Part shown: one piece after another, positions 17,980-27,008 of the stretch
Numbering within the stretch: position 1 is the stretch's first letter
How the letters are laid out: each line of letters starts with the position of its first letter
DNA from: Paraburkholderia largidicola
Lineage (GTDB): Bacteria > Pseudomonadota > Gammaproteobacteria > Burkholderiales > Burkholderiaceae
Direction of reading: 5' to 3'
Length of the DNA stretch: 64,000 bases
Assembly (NCBI RefSeq): GCF_013426895.1
Contig: NZ_AP023175.1
Span: 186,001 to 250,000, forward strand
Program-made: the position numbers and the translations under genes
The notes under the pieces: generated by a model
The model's input: only the letters and a program-made list of their open reading frames with translations
Told to the model about the DNA's origin: nothing
The model's database searches: none

Positions 17980-20206
17980 CGTCTATCTGCTGCACGCGTA
18001 TAGCTCACGAAACAGCGGCGACGGACTCTTGGTCAAGCTGAGCTTACGTGCGATTCGCGAGGCCGGGATCAGGCAGACCGTCACTGTCGTGTGTCTGGAC
18101 CCGGAGTCGTTCGTCGGCTATCTTGATGACCCGCAAATCAAGCTAATTTCATTGTGGCAGTTCGTTGTTCGAACGCTTACACATGCATGGCGCCGGCGGG
18201 GGACAGTATTCTTCGGTGTCGGCGGCGGCTATTTGCGCGCCGGCACGTGGAAAGAGGGCTGCAAGACGCTGATTGCGCATGGTTTGCAGATTGTGTGCGC
18301 ATCGCTATGGGGGCCTCGCGCACGAGTCTATTTTCCGCAAAGCGTCGGACCATTTTCAACGGCGCTGGGTAGCATTCTCAAATGGCTTGTGCGCCATCAT
18401 GTGGACACCATCTTCCTGCGCGATGACAAAAGCGTGCACGAACTTGATCATCGGCGGGCGATGCGGATCGGCGACCTGGTCGTACTGGAAATCAGCAAGA
18501 GTCCACGTGTGTTGAAACTTGCTGCCAGGAAATCTTTGGCGCGCAGCGTCCGGCGCAAGGTGTACTTCGTATTTCGCGACCTGAGCGATAAACCGTATGG
18601 GGAATCCTACATCGCGAAGCTGCGGAATCTGATCAAACAGACGCCGTACGCGAGCCTGGCGTTACAGAGTGCGGGACGCGGGAATAGCGACGACGTGTTC
18701 TATCAGCGCGTGTTCGGCGTCCATTCGGCGCCCGCGCTGCGCGATGTTATCCGGCATGAAGATGCGATCATCGTGTCGGTGCGCCTGCACGGCAGTCTCG
18801 AGAGCGTGCTTGGTGGGCTGCCGAGCGTCCACATTGCTTACGAGCGCAAAGGGCGAGCCGCGTACGACGACTTGGGTTTGTCGGAATATGCATTCCACGC
18901 GGAAAGCTTTGATCCTGCCGCTGTCGCTGCTGCAATCGAAAAACTCAGGTGTGACCCAGCCCCTTTTTGGCGGAAATTGGCCAGTTCGTCGGTGGATCAC
19001 CACAGGAAACTGGTGAAGGTACTCCAGGATGAAAGCAGCCCGTCGGTCACGCTTGTGATCGATGGTAATTTCCAGAAAGTCGGCGATCAGATATATAGCC
19101 CACATATGGGACATCGCAAGTTTGCGGCGCGTTTCGCGGAGAGCTTCCCTCGGGTGCGACTCGCGGCCCGGTCGTTTCCGGCGCTGCACGCGCGGGGCGA
19201 ACTCGTCACCGGTGAGGGCACGCAATTCATCGACCTTGGCAGTCCACGCGGCGTCAAGGCGTGGATCATGCAGTCGCCGCGGGTGATGTGGCGTATCTGG
19301 CACGTGATTCGCAGATCTGACCTTCTAATATTGCGATTTCCGGGCAACCTTTCACTACTAGCGATGCTGCTTTGCCGTGCGAGTGGAAGGCCGTTCTCCA
19401 CCGAAATCGTCGCCGATCCGGCCGACTATTTCAGCGATTCGGCTTCGCGTCACCCGTTGCGTCACGCCGCTCGCTGGGTGCATTGCTGGGCCACACGTCA
19501 TGCCGCGAGGTACGGGCGGACCGTGCGGTATGTAACAGACCACGCGTTGCAAACCGCTTATCCGCCTCGCACGCAGGCGCGCTCGTTCGGCTTCAGTGAT
19601 GTGTATCTTCCTGACGACGCGTTCGACTTCCGCGACAGTGGGCCCAGCACGTACGACGATACGGACGTGTTCCACATCGTTAACGTCGCAATGATGCACA
19701 ACGAAAGCAAGGGACACGAAATCTTGCTGCGCGCCGTTGCCGCGCTGCGTGAACAAGCGCTTAACATCGAACTCACGCTTGTCGGAGATGGCGCACTGCG
19801 TGCCGGATTCGAACGACTAGCAGTGCGACTTGGACTTGGTGACGTCATACGGTTCGCCGGCGCATTGAACGGTGACGACGTGCTGCGCACGGTGAGCCGA
19901 CACGAACTTTTCGTGTTGCCGTCGCTGCAGGAAGGCATGCCGCGAGCGCTGCTCGAAGCTATGGCCGTCGGCGTTCCCGTCATTGCGACACATGTAGGCG
20001 GCATTGCGGAAGTGCTCGAGTCCGCGAGTCTCGTGCCGCCGGACGACATCGAAGCCCTAACCGAAAGGATCGCAAGCTTCGTCACGGACGCGCAATTGCG
20101 CGAGCAGCAGAAACAGCGGCAGCGCGAATCCGTCGGGCGGTTTCGTTATACAGAACTGCAAGCGCAGTACAGTCGCTATTTCGAGGCATTGAAGACATAT
20201 GGCTGA
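17966..20206 (+). CDS. Fusion: polysaccharide pyruvyltransferase + GT4 glycosyltransferase, 746 aa
   Basis: Two enzymes occur in one frame. Residues 1 to ~350 match polysaccharide pyruvyltransferases (ketal pyruvate added to a sugar from PEP): LLHAYSSRNSGDGLL at the start, VGGGYLRAG, YFPQSVGPF and the closing VSVRLHGSLESVLGGLPSVHIAYERKG. From ~355 a GT-B protein begins (VTLVIDGNFQKVGDQIYSPH) and ends with a GT4 domain: LVGDGALRAGFERLA, PSLQEGMPRALLEAMAVGVPVIATHVGG. No stop or frameshift separates them. The pair probably transfers a sugar and pyruvylates it or its neighbour. Confidence 0.85.
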   Translation: MRVPDVYLLHAYSSRNSGDGLLVKLSLRAIREAGIRQTVTVVCLDPESFVGYLDDPQIKLISLWQFVVRTLTHAWRRRGTVFFGVGGGYLRAGTWKEGCKTLIAHGLQIVCASLWGPRARVYFPQSVGPFSTALGSILKWLVRHHVDTIFLRDDKSVHELDHRRAMRIGDLVVLEISKSPRVLKLAARKSLARSVRRKVYFVFRDLSDKPYGESYIAKLRNLIKQTPYASLALQSAGRGNSDDVFYQRVFGVHSAPALRDVIRHEDAIIVSVRLHGSLESVLGGLPSVHIAYERKGRAAYDDLGLSEYAFHAESFDPAAVAAAIEKLRCDPAPFWRKLASSSVDHHRKLVKVLQDESSPSVTLVIDGNFQKVGDQIYSPHMGHRKFAARFAESFPRVRLAARSFPALHARGELVTGEGTQFIDLGSPRGVKAWIMQSPRVMWRIWHVIRRSDLLILRFPGNLSLLAMLLCRASGRPFSTEIVADPADYFSDSASRHPLRHAARWVHCWATRHAARYGRTVRYVTDHALQTAYPPRTQARSFGFSDVYLPDDAFDFRDSGPSTYDDTDVFHIVNVAMMHNESKGHEILLRAVAALREQALNIELTLVGDGALRAGFERLAVRLGLGDVIRFAGALNGDDVLRTVSRHELFVLPSLQEGMPRALLEAMAVGVPVIATHVGGIAEVLESASLVPPDDIEALTERIASFVTDAQLREQQKQRQRESVGRFRYTELQAQYSRYFEALKTYG

Positions 20207-21512
20207 TATGAAGCGAGATGTCGTCTACGTGGTGCTTGCGTCTGCGTTACCCGCCACCGGTAACTTCGTTGCGGTGGCACTTGCGCTGCGCTACCTGGAC
20301 GCGGAGTGGTTAGGTAAATCGTATGCGCTTCTTGCGTTTTTTTTTGTCGCAATCGATCTGTTCAACTTCGGCTCGCCCCGCATCTTCACGGTTGAGAAGG
20401 TGCGATCGCAGGTATCAACATTGATCTTCCTTGATTGTCTCAGCGCGGTTGGCTCGACGGTGTTGTTCTCGATTGTCGGCACGCTGCTCGCACGTTACGG
20501 TGTGTTTGCGCACACGCAGCTTGGCGTGCCGATGGTGCTGGCACCGATGTGCTATGGGCTGTCGCATTACTCGCTAGGTGTGCTGCGTTTTTACGGACGC
20601 AGTGGCACCATCTGTGCAATTTCAACTGTATCCGCGGTGAGCAGAGTGCTGATTGTCGAGCTACTGATCACAAAGCGTTCGCTCGATCCGTTTTTCCCGG
20701 ACCTGCTATTGCTTGTAGAAGCTGTCTACGGGGCGATGCTACTTGTTGCGTATCTGCAGTCGACGCATCGTGGGCCGCCGCGTGGCTCGGAATTCTTCCT
20801 TCCGCAAGCGGAGAAGTTCAACTTCCGTACTTTTGGCTATAAGACGTTCTTCGCGAATAATCATAAGGAGATACTGGGTAGTTGGTATGGGAATGCGATT
20901 TTTTCTGGCGCGAAGCACGTTGACATCATGATCGTCACCTTCATTCTCGGTCCAACGGCGGGATCGTTGTATCGCGGTGTGAAGAGCGTGCACAACCTTG
21001 CATTCAATTGTGGCCAGGGCATGGCGCTTGTCCTGACCGGTCGCTTTAAGAGAATGATGGCCTCGCTTCTGCATTTGCCGCAACTCCACGTTATGGTAGC
21101 GGTCGCGGTACTCGTTGTTGCGCTGACGTCAATGGCGAGCTGGTTAGCATGCCGCATTCATCTTTTCCCGACTACCATGCTCGGCTCCCATGCGACGCAG
21201 CTGGCGTTCATGTTTGTCGCATTCCTCGGCAGCACGTTGATCTTCTTCTGTCGCGTGCTATCGCTCATCGTGTTCTCAACAGATCGCACATCATTTGTCA
21301 GGATCTCAACGTTTGAAGTAAGTGCATCGCTGCTTTTGGTTTCGACATTGTCCTACGGCTTCGGATTGATCGGCGCGTTGACGGGTGTTGCGATCGCAGG
21401 CGGGCTCGTACTAACGCTGTCGTTGATGTGCAGCCGACGCGCGGCGCAGCACTCATTACAGCACTGTGGGCGATGTTCCGACAGTCGTTGCGGGTCGAAC
21501 AGGCATCAATGA
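20199..21512 (+). CDS. wzx: Wzx-like polysaccharide flippase, 437 aa
   Basis: A hydrophobic protein with about twelve predicted membrane segments and no soluble domain, in the MATE/MOP-like oligosaccharide flippase position of the operon. It would move the undecaprenyl-linked repeat unit to the periplasm. The start RDVVYVVLASALPATGNFVAVALALRYL is typical for Wzx. The ATG at 20199 overlaps the fusion gene's stop by 8 bp, and its own stop overlaps the next gene (ATGA). The assignment is by topology and context because sequence is poorly conserved. Confidence 0.77.
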   Translation: MADMKRDVVYVVLASALPATGNFVAVALALRYLDAEWLGKSYALLAFFFVAIDLFNFGSPRIFTVEKVRSQVSTLIFLDCLSAVGSTVLFSIVGTLLARYGVFAHTQLGVPMVLAPMCYGLSHYSLGVLRFYGRSGTICAISTVSAVSRVLIVELLITKRSLDPFFPDLLLLVEAVYGAMLLVAYLQSTHRGPPRGSEFFLPQAEKFNFRTFGYKTFFANNHKEILGSWYGNAIFSGAKHVDIMIVTFILGPTAGSLYRGVKSVHNLAFNCGQGMALVLTGRFKRMMASLLHLPQLHVMVAVAVLVVALTSMASWLACRIHLFPTTMLGSHATQLAFMFVAFLGSTLIFFCRVLSLIVFSTDRTSFVRISTFEVSASLLLVSTLSYGFGLIGALTGVAIAGGLVLTLSLMCSRRAAQHSLQHCGRCSDSRCGSNRHQ

Positions 21513-22837
21513 AGCGCAGGACTTTGCTCTTGGGGTGTCTGAGTGTCCGACCCGCCTGGATGGCTTCACGTGTGTCGGCCGAATTGACCCCGCTCAAGCG
21601 GGTGTTCGCTCACTACATGGTTGCGTGGCCACGCGGCGGCCCGGACGCAAGCATCGACGATTACATCGCGGAGTTCCTCGACGCACAGCAACGTGGAATA
21701 GACGGCTTCGCTTTGAACTGCGGTGGCTGGAATAATAGTGAGCCGCTTTATCGTGCACGCGTGCTGAAGATGTATCGTGCTGCCGCACAACTCGGTAGCG
21801 GTTTCAAGCTGTTCGTGTCAGCGGATGGCAATGCCCAGAACGAGTTGCGGGATATTGTGAAAAGTACCGCCGTTCTTCCTGCGCAATTGAGGATCGGCGG
21901 GAAGCCGGTGGTCTCAGCATATGCGCTGGGTGGAAAGGATCCCGCGCGCTGCGAAGCGCTGATCGAGCAGGCGGAATCGCTTGGCGTGTATTTTGTTCCT
22001 CACTTCATGCCTTCGACGAGCGAAGCGGAAATCGACGGTACCGTAGCGAGTGAGGTCGCTAATCGCTGCCGTGCTGCACAAGGCTATTTTTATTTCGGCG
22101 CAGCCGGCGCGCCGGAATCGCTTGCGAGATCTGTCAAATCTCTGGCTACCTCGCTGAAGTCGGCCGGAAAACTGTTTATGGCTTCCGTCACGCCTTACTA
22201 TCGTGGTCTCCCTAGCGGAACGAACTATCGTGCATTCGAAACAGACGGCTTCTCTGGGATGGCGACGGAATGGCTTGCCACGATTCAATCGAATGTCGAC
22301 TGGGTTCAGATGGTGACTTGGAACGACTGGGCGGAATCGACATATGTCGCCCCGATCGGCAGTCATGCGCGCGCGCAAATCTATAGTCCACGTTTCGGTG
22401 CTTTGCTAAACCATGGGGCGTACCTTGATGCGAGCCGCTATTTCATCGAGTGGTTCAAGTGCGGCGCCGCGCCTAGCATTACGCAGGATAAGTTCTACTA
22501 CTTCTATCGGCTGCATCCGGTGAGCGCTAGCGCAATGACGGGAACAGACGCATCCTTGGCGGGTAGCGTTCCGCCACGATCCCGCACCGTATTGACAGAA
22601 CTGATTCACGTAACGCTGTTCCTGACCCAGCCTGCTACGCTTGTCATCGCGCAAGGCGACGTACGTATGACGCATGATCTACCGGCTGGTGTCAGTGAGG
22701 TCGCTGCGCAATCATTACCCGGCACCCCGCGCTTCACCCTGATTCGCAACGGCAGGACCATTGTCGACAAGAAGGGCGGCGAGTCAATCCGGACGGATGA
22801 CTTCAGCGGCGCTTTCAACTACTTTAGTGGTTCATGA
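21509..22837 (+). CDS. GH71-type endo-1,3-alpha-glucanase, probably exported, 442 aa
   Basis: The mature protein matches glycoside hydrolase family 71: it starts KRVFAHYMVAWPRGG, continues GIDGFALNCGGWN, KLFVSADGN and PYYRGLPSGTNYRAFETDGFSGM, and closes the catalytic domain with VQMVTWNDWAESTYVAP. A C-terminal domain of ~120 residues looks beta-rich. The start at ATG 21509 overlaps wzx by 4 bp; MKRRTLLLG begins an export signal, possibly Tat-like. It could trim or release the polymer, implying alpha-1,3-glucosidic bonds. The family is best known from fungi. Confidence 0.82.
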   Translation: MKRRTLLLGCLSVRPAWMASRVSAELTPLKRVFAHYMVAWPRGGPDASIDDYIAEFLDAQQRGIDGFALNCGGWNNSEPLYRARVLKMYRAAAQLGSGFKLFVSADGNAQNELRDIVKSTAVLPAQLRIGGKPVVSAYALGGKDPARCEALIEQAESLGVYFVPHFMPSTSEAEIDGTVASEVANRCRAAQGYFYFGAAGAPESLARSVKSLATSLKSAGKLFMASVTPYYRGLPSGTNYRAFETDGFSGMATEWLATIQSNVDWVQMVTWNDWAESTYVAPIGSHARAQIYSPRFGALLNHGAYLDASRYFIEWFKCGAAPSITQDKFYYFYRLHPVSASAMTGTDASLAGSVPPRSRTVLTELIHVTLFLTQPATLVIAQGDVRMTHDLPAGVSEVAAQSLPGTPRFTLIRNGRTIVDKKGGESIRTDDFSGAFNYFSGS

Positions 22838-22867
22838 GATCGAAATGGATCGGGACGTAGGGATAAT

Positions 22868-24238
22868 CTAGTAAGCGCTTTTCCCAACAAACCCCTTGAT
22901 AATAGTTAATGCAACAATCTTCAGATCCATCCAGAACGTCCAATGCTGGATGTAATACATATCGAATCTGACACGCGCGTCCATTCTCTCAATCTCCGCT
23001 GTCTCACCGCGATACCCATTCACTTGGGCCCACCCTGTGATGCCGGGTTTGATCCGATAGCGAAACATGTAGTGCTGTACGAGATCCTTGTAATACTCAT
23101 CATGCTCCACGGCATGCGGACGAGGGCCGACAACCGACATTTCGCCTTTGAGTACATTGAGGAACTGCGGCAATTCATCAAGACTCGTGCGCCGCAGAAA
23201 GCTTCCCACTTTTGTTACTCGCGCATCACCCTTGCGCGCTTGAACGACAGTTCCAGGTTTGTCAGCCCCTTGATACATGGTGCGAAACTTATAGATCGAA
23301 AAGACGTCGCCGTTCATACCTTTGCGATACTGTCTGAACAAAATAGGACCGGGAGAGGACAACTTTACCGAGACAGAAACAACTAATAGTATCGGGGAAA
23401 TTGCCAGCAACACGCACAGTGCAAAGACGCGATCGAATACCTCCTTAGGTAGGATGTCCCAGCCCCGCTCAGGCGTTGCAATCACATTTAAGACGGGAAC
23501 ACCACGATAGATGCCAAGCAGGCTCGCCGCAGGGTGGCTGTCTTCCAGCATCGGCAGTACTCGAATATTGATGAAATCGTTGCGAAACTCGTCGATCAAA
23601 TGTTCAACTGGTATCGATCGAAACGGCGAGTTGACAATCCAGATTTCCCTGATCTTCTGCATTCGCACAAGCTGCCTGAAGGCGTTCATCTCGTGCACGA
23701 CGGGAATGCGATCGACAGACGTATCGTTTGTTAGAGTAGGATCGAAAACCACTTCTGGAACAAAGGCGTTTCTGGTTTGTGAGGCAATCCGCATCAGCAG
23801 ATCGTTTTTGGCGGCGTGTGGGGCCACGACCGCAACGCGTGCCGGTGCGAGACGCCACGAGCGGAGCATCGATGGTAGTGCATGCAAGGCGCACCGTCCC
23901 GCAACCAGCGCGCAGACCGCTATCACCGTCCACCATAACAACCAGCCGTTTCGCAGTTCGCCGCCGGGATAGGGGTGGGATATCGCAGCCAGAATTAGCT
24001 GAGCGCAGAGCCATGCAAACAGGACGCGTACAACGCTGGCAGATACCGAATCGTTGCGAAAGGGTTGATAAACCTTCGTCAATCGGAACGTTAAAAATGG
24101 AAGCATGAGCCCAAGCAAACCAATGAGATCATCAATATGCGTGAACGTTGAACTGTCATGAAAGACGATGCACCGCGAAACATAGGCAGCGCCCGAAATA
24201 CAGAAGAAGTCTGTGGCCTTCGAAATGGGTGTCAGCAT
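22868..24238 (-). CDS. wcaJ: Undecaprenyl-phosphate sugar-1-phosphate transferase (WcaJ-like), 456 aa
   Basis: The priming enzyme that loads glucose-1-phosphate (or galactose-1-phosphate) onto undecaprenyl phosphate. An N-terminal block of membrane segments and a nucleotide-binding-like middle domain precede the bacterial sugar transferase domain: FDRVFALCVLLAISP, SPGPILFRQYRKG, YKFRTMY, RRTSLDELPQFLNVLKGEMSVVGPRP, ITGWAQVNGYRGE. The start at 24238 (MLTPISKATDFF) fits the family; longer frames would run into the neighbouring gene. It converges on the operon from the other strand, so it is transcribed separately. Confidence 0.9.
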   Translation of the reverse strand: MLTPISKATDFFCISGAAYVSRCIVFHDSSTFTHIDDLIGLLGLMLPFLTFRLTKVYQPFRNDSVSASVVRVLFAWLCAQLILAAISHPYPGGELRNGWLLWWTVIAVCALVAGRCALHALPSMLRSWRLAPARVAVVAPHAAKNDLLMRIASQTRNAFVPEVVFDPTLTNDTSVDRIPVVHEMNAFRQLVRMQKIREIWIVNSPFRSIPVEHLIDEFRNDFINIRVLPMLEDSHPAASLLGIYRGVPVLNVIATPERGWDILPKEVFDRVFALCVLLAISPILLVVSVSVKLSSPGPILFRQYRKGMNGDVFSIYKFRTMYQGADKPGTVVQARKGDARVTKVGSFLRRTSLDELPQFLNVLKGEMSVVGPRPHAVEHDEYYKDLVQHYMFRYRIKPGITGWAQVNGYRGETAEIERMDARVRFDMYYIQHWTFWMDLKIVALTIIKGFVGKSAY

Positions 24239-24278
24239 TGTTTTTATGCACCGTTGACATTCGGAAATAGCGTCTGCA

Positions 24279-25292
24279 TCAGATGACTTCGCATATCTTT
24301 GCGCTGTGAGAGCGCCGGTGGTTGCGATATTCCGTCGGCGAGATATGCAAAACCTGCCGAAACAATCGCGCAAGACATTCGCCACTTGTCAGTCCACAAC
24401 GTCGCGCGATCTTGTCGACTGGCAAGTCACTTGATTCCAATAACGTCGCCGCCAATTCGACGCGTGACCGTCGTAGGTAACCGGATGGTTTCACCCCCAT
24501 TTCCGCTCGAAAGTGACGCAAATACGAGCGGTCGCTCATGCCGGCCGTCTGTGCGGCTACAGTAACGGTTATTGCCTTATGACAATTGCGCGTGATCCAC
24601 TTCGCGCTCTCGCGAATCTTCTCCTTGATCGACTTGGCGTTTTGTGCTGCGATCGCGTTGAATTCGGGTAAGCCAGTATCGGGAATCTGTTTGAGCACCC
24701 GACGCAGCACGGACACACCAAAGTCCCGCCTGATCAATCCAAGCGCATGCCGCACAGCCGAGCGGGACTCGTAATCGGATTCGTAGTCGCCTGTTCCGTC
24801 GGCAAGCCATGCGTCACCGTGCGCAGTCGGTAGTGTTAGTTCTTGAGTTTGACGAAACGTACGGGTGATTTCCTGCGAAGGATCGCCATTGCCGATAGCG
24901 AACACTTCCTCAGGATACGACGTCGTTCCTCGAGTCCATACATTGAGCTTTAGGTATCTTGTGATGTCAGCCGCCATTTCCCCACTCGCGACGAACACCG
25001 CCCGCGCAGAGTGAAGCTGTTCAGCAGGCTGCGTCAGCACGTCGATGCTGGCCGAACTCGACACACAACCACCATGGCGCGAAACAAAAACTGTCCGATA
25101 GCAAGGCGCATCACCATGCCCGACAGCCAATATCTGATTCGCCTTGTCGAATACGTCGACGACCTCGACTGCGGGCAGCATCGAAAACCCGTCGAATACA
25201 AAAATCCCGATAACGCGAGGCTCAACGCTCGCAGCCCGGTGTGGAAGGGCTGGATCTGGATCGCGCGAAACATCGTTGTAAGCTGTTTTCAT
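24279..25292 (-). CDS. GlxA-family AraC transcriptional regulator, 337 aa
   Basis: An N-terminal DJ-1/PfpI-like domain (VIGIFVFDGFSMLPAVEVVDVF) is followed by an AraC DNA-binding domain at the C-terminus (VAAQTAGMSDRSYLRHFRAEMGVKPSGYLRRSRVELA, then IARRCGLTSGECLARLFRQ). The ATG at 25292 has an excellent AGGGAGG site; longer frames lack one. It is co-directional with wcaJ (40 bp) and divergent from a porin gene, so it may regulate either. The ligand is unknown. Confidence 0.85.
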   Translation of the reverse strand: MKTAYNDVSRDPDPALPHRAASVEPRVIGIFVFDGFSMLPAVEVVDVFDKANQILAVGHGDAPCYRTVFVSRHGGCVSSSASIDVLTQPAEQLHSARAVFVASGEMAADITRYLKLNVWTRGTTSYPEEVFAIGNGDPSQEITRTFRQTQELTLPTAHGDAWLADGTGDYESDYESRSAVRHALGLIRRDFGVSVLRRVLKQIPDTGLPEFNAIAAQNAKSIKEKIRESAKWITRNCHKAITVTVAAQTAGMSDRSYLRHFRAEMGVKPSGYLRRSRVELAATLLESSDLPVDKIARRCGLTSGECLARLFRQVLHISPTEYRNHRRSHSAKICEVI

Positions 25293-25769
25293 CAATGCCT
25301 CCCTGCCGCGTATCGGTGACATGGCGCGAAGCGGATGAGCATCGAAGAGGGAAGGTCTAGCTCGACCCCCCGCAATCGGATTAAGCGCGCGCCACATGGA
25401 GGCGCAGAGCATACGAAGCCGTTTCAGAGCCTCCTATCGGACAATTCCGATTAACGTCGCGGAAGTTTCGTGCGGGAAAAATTTAACGAACGCGCGCCAC
25501 GATCCTTCGAAATCCCCCGTCAGAACCCACTCAATCCCACGAATTGATGCACCATTCGTGGGCATTTCACAACGAAATTCGACCCCGCCCTGACTTCAAC
25601 TAGACGACGCGATTCCGCTCGGGCAGCATCACGTCCGTTGCACGCGCCCGGTCCGGAAGTACGTGCAAACAAAACGGCAAGAAGCTTAACAATTAGTAAG
25701 CATGCCGAATAAAAAATGTTAAAGAACACACGCCAACTCAACACATCCACCAAAATCGGAGATCGTCCA
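25293..25769. promoter_or_regulatory. Divergent regulator/porin intergenic region
   Basis: These 477 bp contain no convincing gene. A perfect 9-bp dyad, CCCACGAAT (25536-25544) and ATTCGTGGG (25554-25562) with a 9-nt spacer, stands out. The AT-rich stretch around 25685-25725 is the likely porin promoter zone, and CGGAGA just before 25770 is the porin ribosome-binding site. Confidence 0.45.
25536..25562. repeat. Perfect 9-bp inverted repeat, candidate operator
   Basis: CCCACGAAT and ATTCGTGGG are exact reverse complements nine bases apart, 200 bp before the porin start and 240 bp before the GlxA-type start. There is no T-tract, so a protein-binding dyad is more likely than a terminator. Confidence 0.5.
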
Positions 25770-26921
25770 ATGAAGAAACAGGTCATCGCGCTGGCTGCTA
25801 CGGCCGCGTTTGCTGCTCCCGTGTTCGCGCAAAGCAGTGTCACGTTGTATGGTGTGATCGACGAAGGCGTCAACTATACGAATAGCGTCGGCGGCCACAG
25901 CGTGGTCGAATTGCAAAGCGGCTATGCGCAAGGCAGCCGTTGGGGCCTGAAAGGCGCGGAAGATCTGGGCGGCGGCAACAAGGCTATCTTCCAGCTCGAA
26001 AATGGCTTCGACCTGAATAGTGGCCGTTTGGGGCAGGGCGGTCGCATGTTTGGTCGTCAGGCGTACGTCGGCGTGTCGAATGACCGGTTCGGTACGATCA
26101 CGTTGGGCCGTCAATACGATTCCGTCGTCGACTACCTCGCGCAAACCACGTCGAACGGTAACTGGTCCGGCTATCTGTTCTCGCACCCGTTCGATAACGA
26201 CAACACGGACAACTCGTTCCGCGTCAACAACACGGTCAAGTACGCGAGCCCGGACATCGCCGGCTTCCAGTTCGGCGGCACGTATAGCTTCAGCAATGAC
26301 GTGAATTTCGCGAACGACCGTCAGTACAGCTTCGGCGCGCAATACGCAACGGGCGGCTTGCTGCTTGCCGCTGCCTACCTGCAGGCGAACAACACAGGCG
26401 CAACGTCAAGCGGCGCGATTGCAACCAACGACGCCAGCTTCATCGCGCAGCGCATGCGTGTCTTCGGTGCGGGCGTCAACTACACGTTCGGCTCGGCGAC
26501 GGTCGGCTTCGCCTACACGAACTCGGACTATCACAACCCGACGGGCAACGGCTATCTCGGCACGCCGGGCGCGATCGTCGCGGCAGGCTCGACGCTCAAT
26601 CGCCTGAGGTTCCAGAACTTCGAACTAAATGCGAAGTACCAGTTGACGCCCGCGTTCTATGTCGGCGGCGAGTACGTGTACACGCTGGAGAACTATGATT
26701 CGTCGACGGGCAGCGCGAAGCCGAAGGTCCATACCGTCGGCCTGATGGCGGACTACAACATTTCGAAGCGCACGGACGTCTACGTGCAGGGCGTGTATCA
26801 GAAGGTCGCGGGCGACAAGACGAATTCAATCATGGACAACGCGTTCATTCTCGGCACACAGGCTCCGTCGTCGACGTCGAACCAACTCGCATTCCGCGCA
26901 GCGATTCGCCACAAGTTCTGA
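25770..26921 (+). CDS. Gram-negative porin, 383 aa
   Basis: The second porin of the window. The ATG at 25770 starts signal MKKQVIALAATAAFAAPVFA followed by QSSVTLYGVIDEG. RWGLKGAEDLGGGNKAIF and FGRQAYVGVS match the porin at 1088-2230, and the C-terminus IRHKF ends in the aromatic residue needed for outer-membrane assembly. It is followed by a clear terminator, so monocistronic. The general betaproteobacterial porin role is secure; substrate preference is not readable. Confidence 0.94.
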   Translation: MKKQVIALAATAAFAAPVFAQSSVTLYGVIDEGVNYTNSVGGHSVVELQSGYAQGSRWGLKGAEDLGGGNKAIFQLENGFDLNSGRLGQGGRMFGRQAYVGVSNDRFGTITLGRQYDSVVDYLAQTTSNGNWSGYLFSHPFDNDNTDNSFRVNNTVKYASPDIAGFQFGGTYSFSNDVNFANDRQYSFGAQYATGGLLLAAAYLQANNTGATSSGAIATNDASFIAQRMRVFGAGVNYTFGSATVGFAYTNSDYHNPTGNGYLGTPGAIVAAGSTLNRLRFQNFELNAKYQLTPAFYVGGEYVYTLENYDSSTGSAKPKVHTVGLMADYNISKRTDVYVQGVYQKVAGDKTNSIMDNAFILGTQAPSSTSNQLAFRAAIRHKF

Positions 26922-26970
26922 TCAAGCAATGTAGCAAGCGACATTCGTGTCGTGAGATTTCCACGCATTT

Positions 26971-27008
26971 CCCGTCGCGCTTCATTCGAAGCTCGACGGG
27001 TTTTTTTC
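26971..27008 (+). terminator. Rho-independent terminator of the porin gene
   Basis: CCCGTCG (26971-26977) pairs with CGACGGG (26994-27000) across a 16-nt loop that itself contains TTCATTCGAA, followed by seven T (27001-27007). The T-tract reaches the end of the converging Nudix gene. Confidence 0.85.

Noticed and set aside
21509..21538. Lipoprotein signal in the GH71 protein (LLLGC)
   Set aside because: The Cys would be at residue 10, too close to the N-terminus for a normal lipobox.
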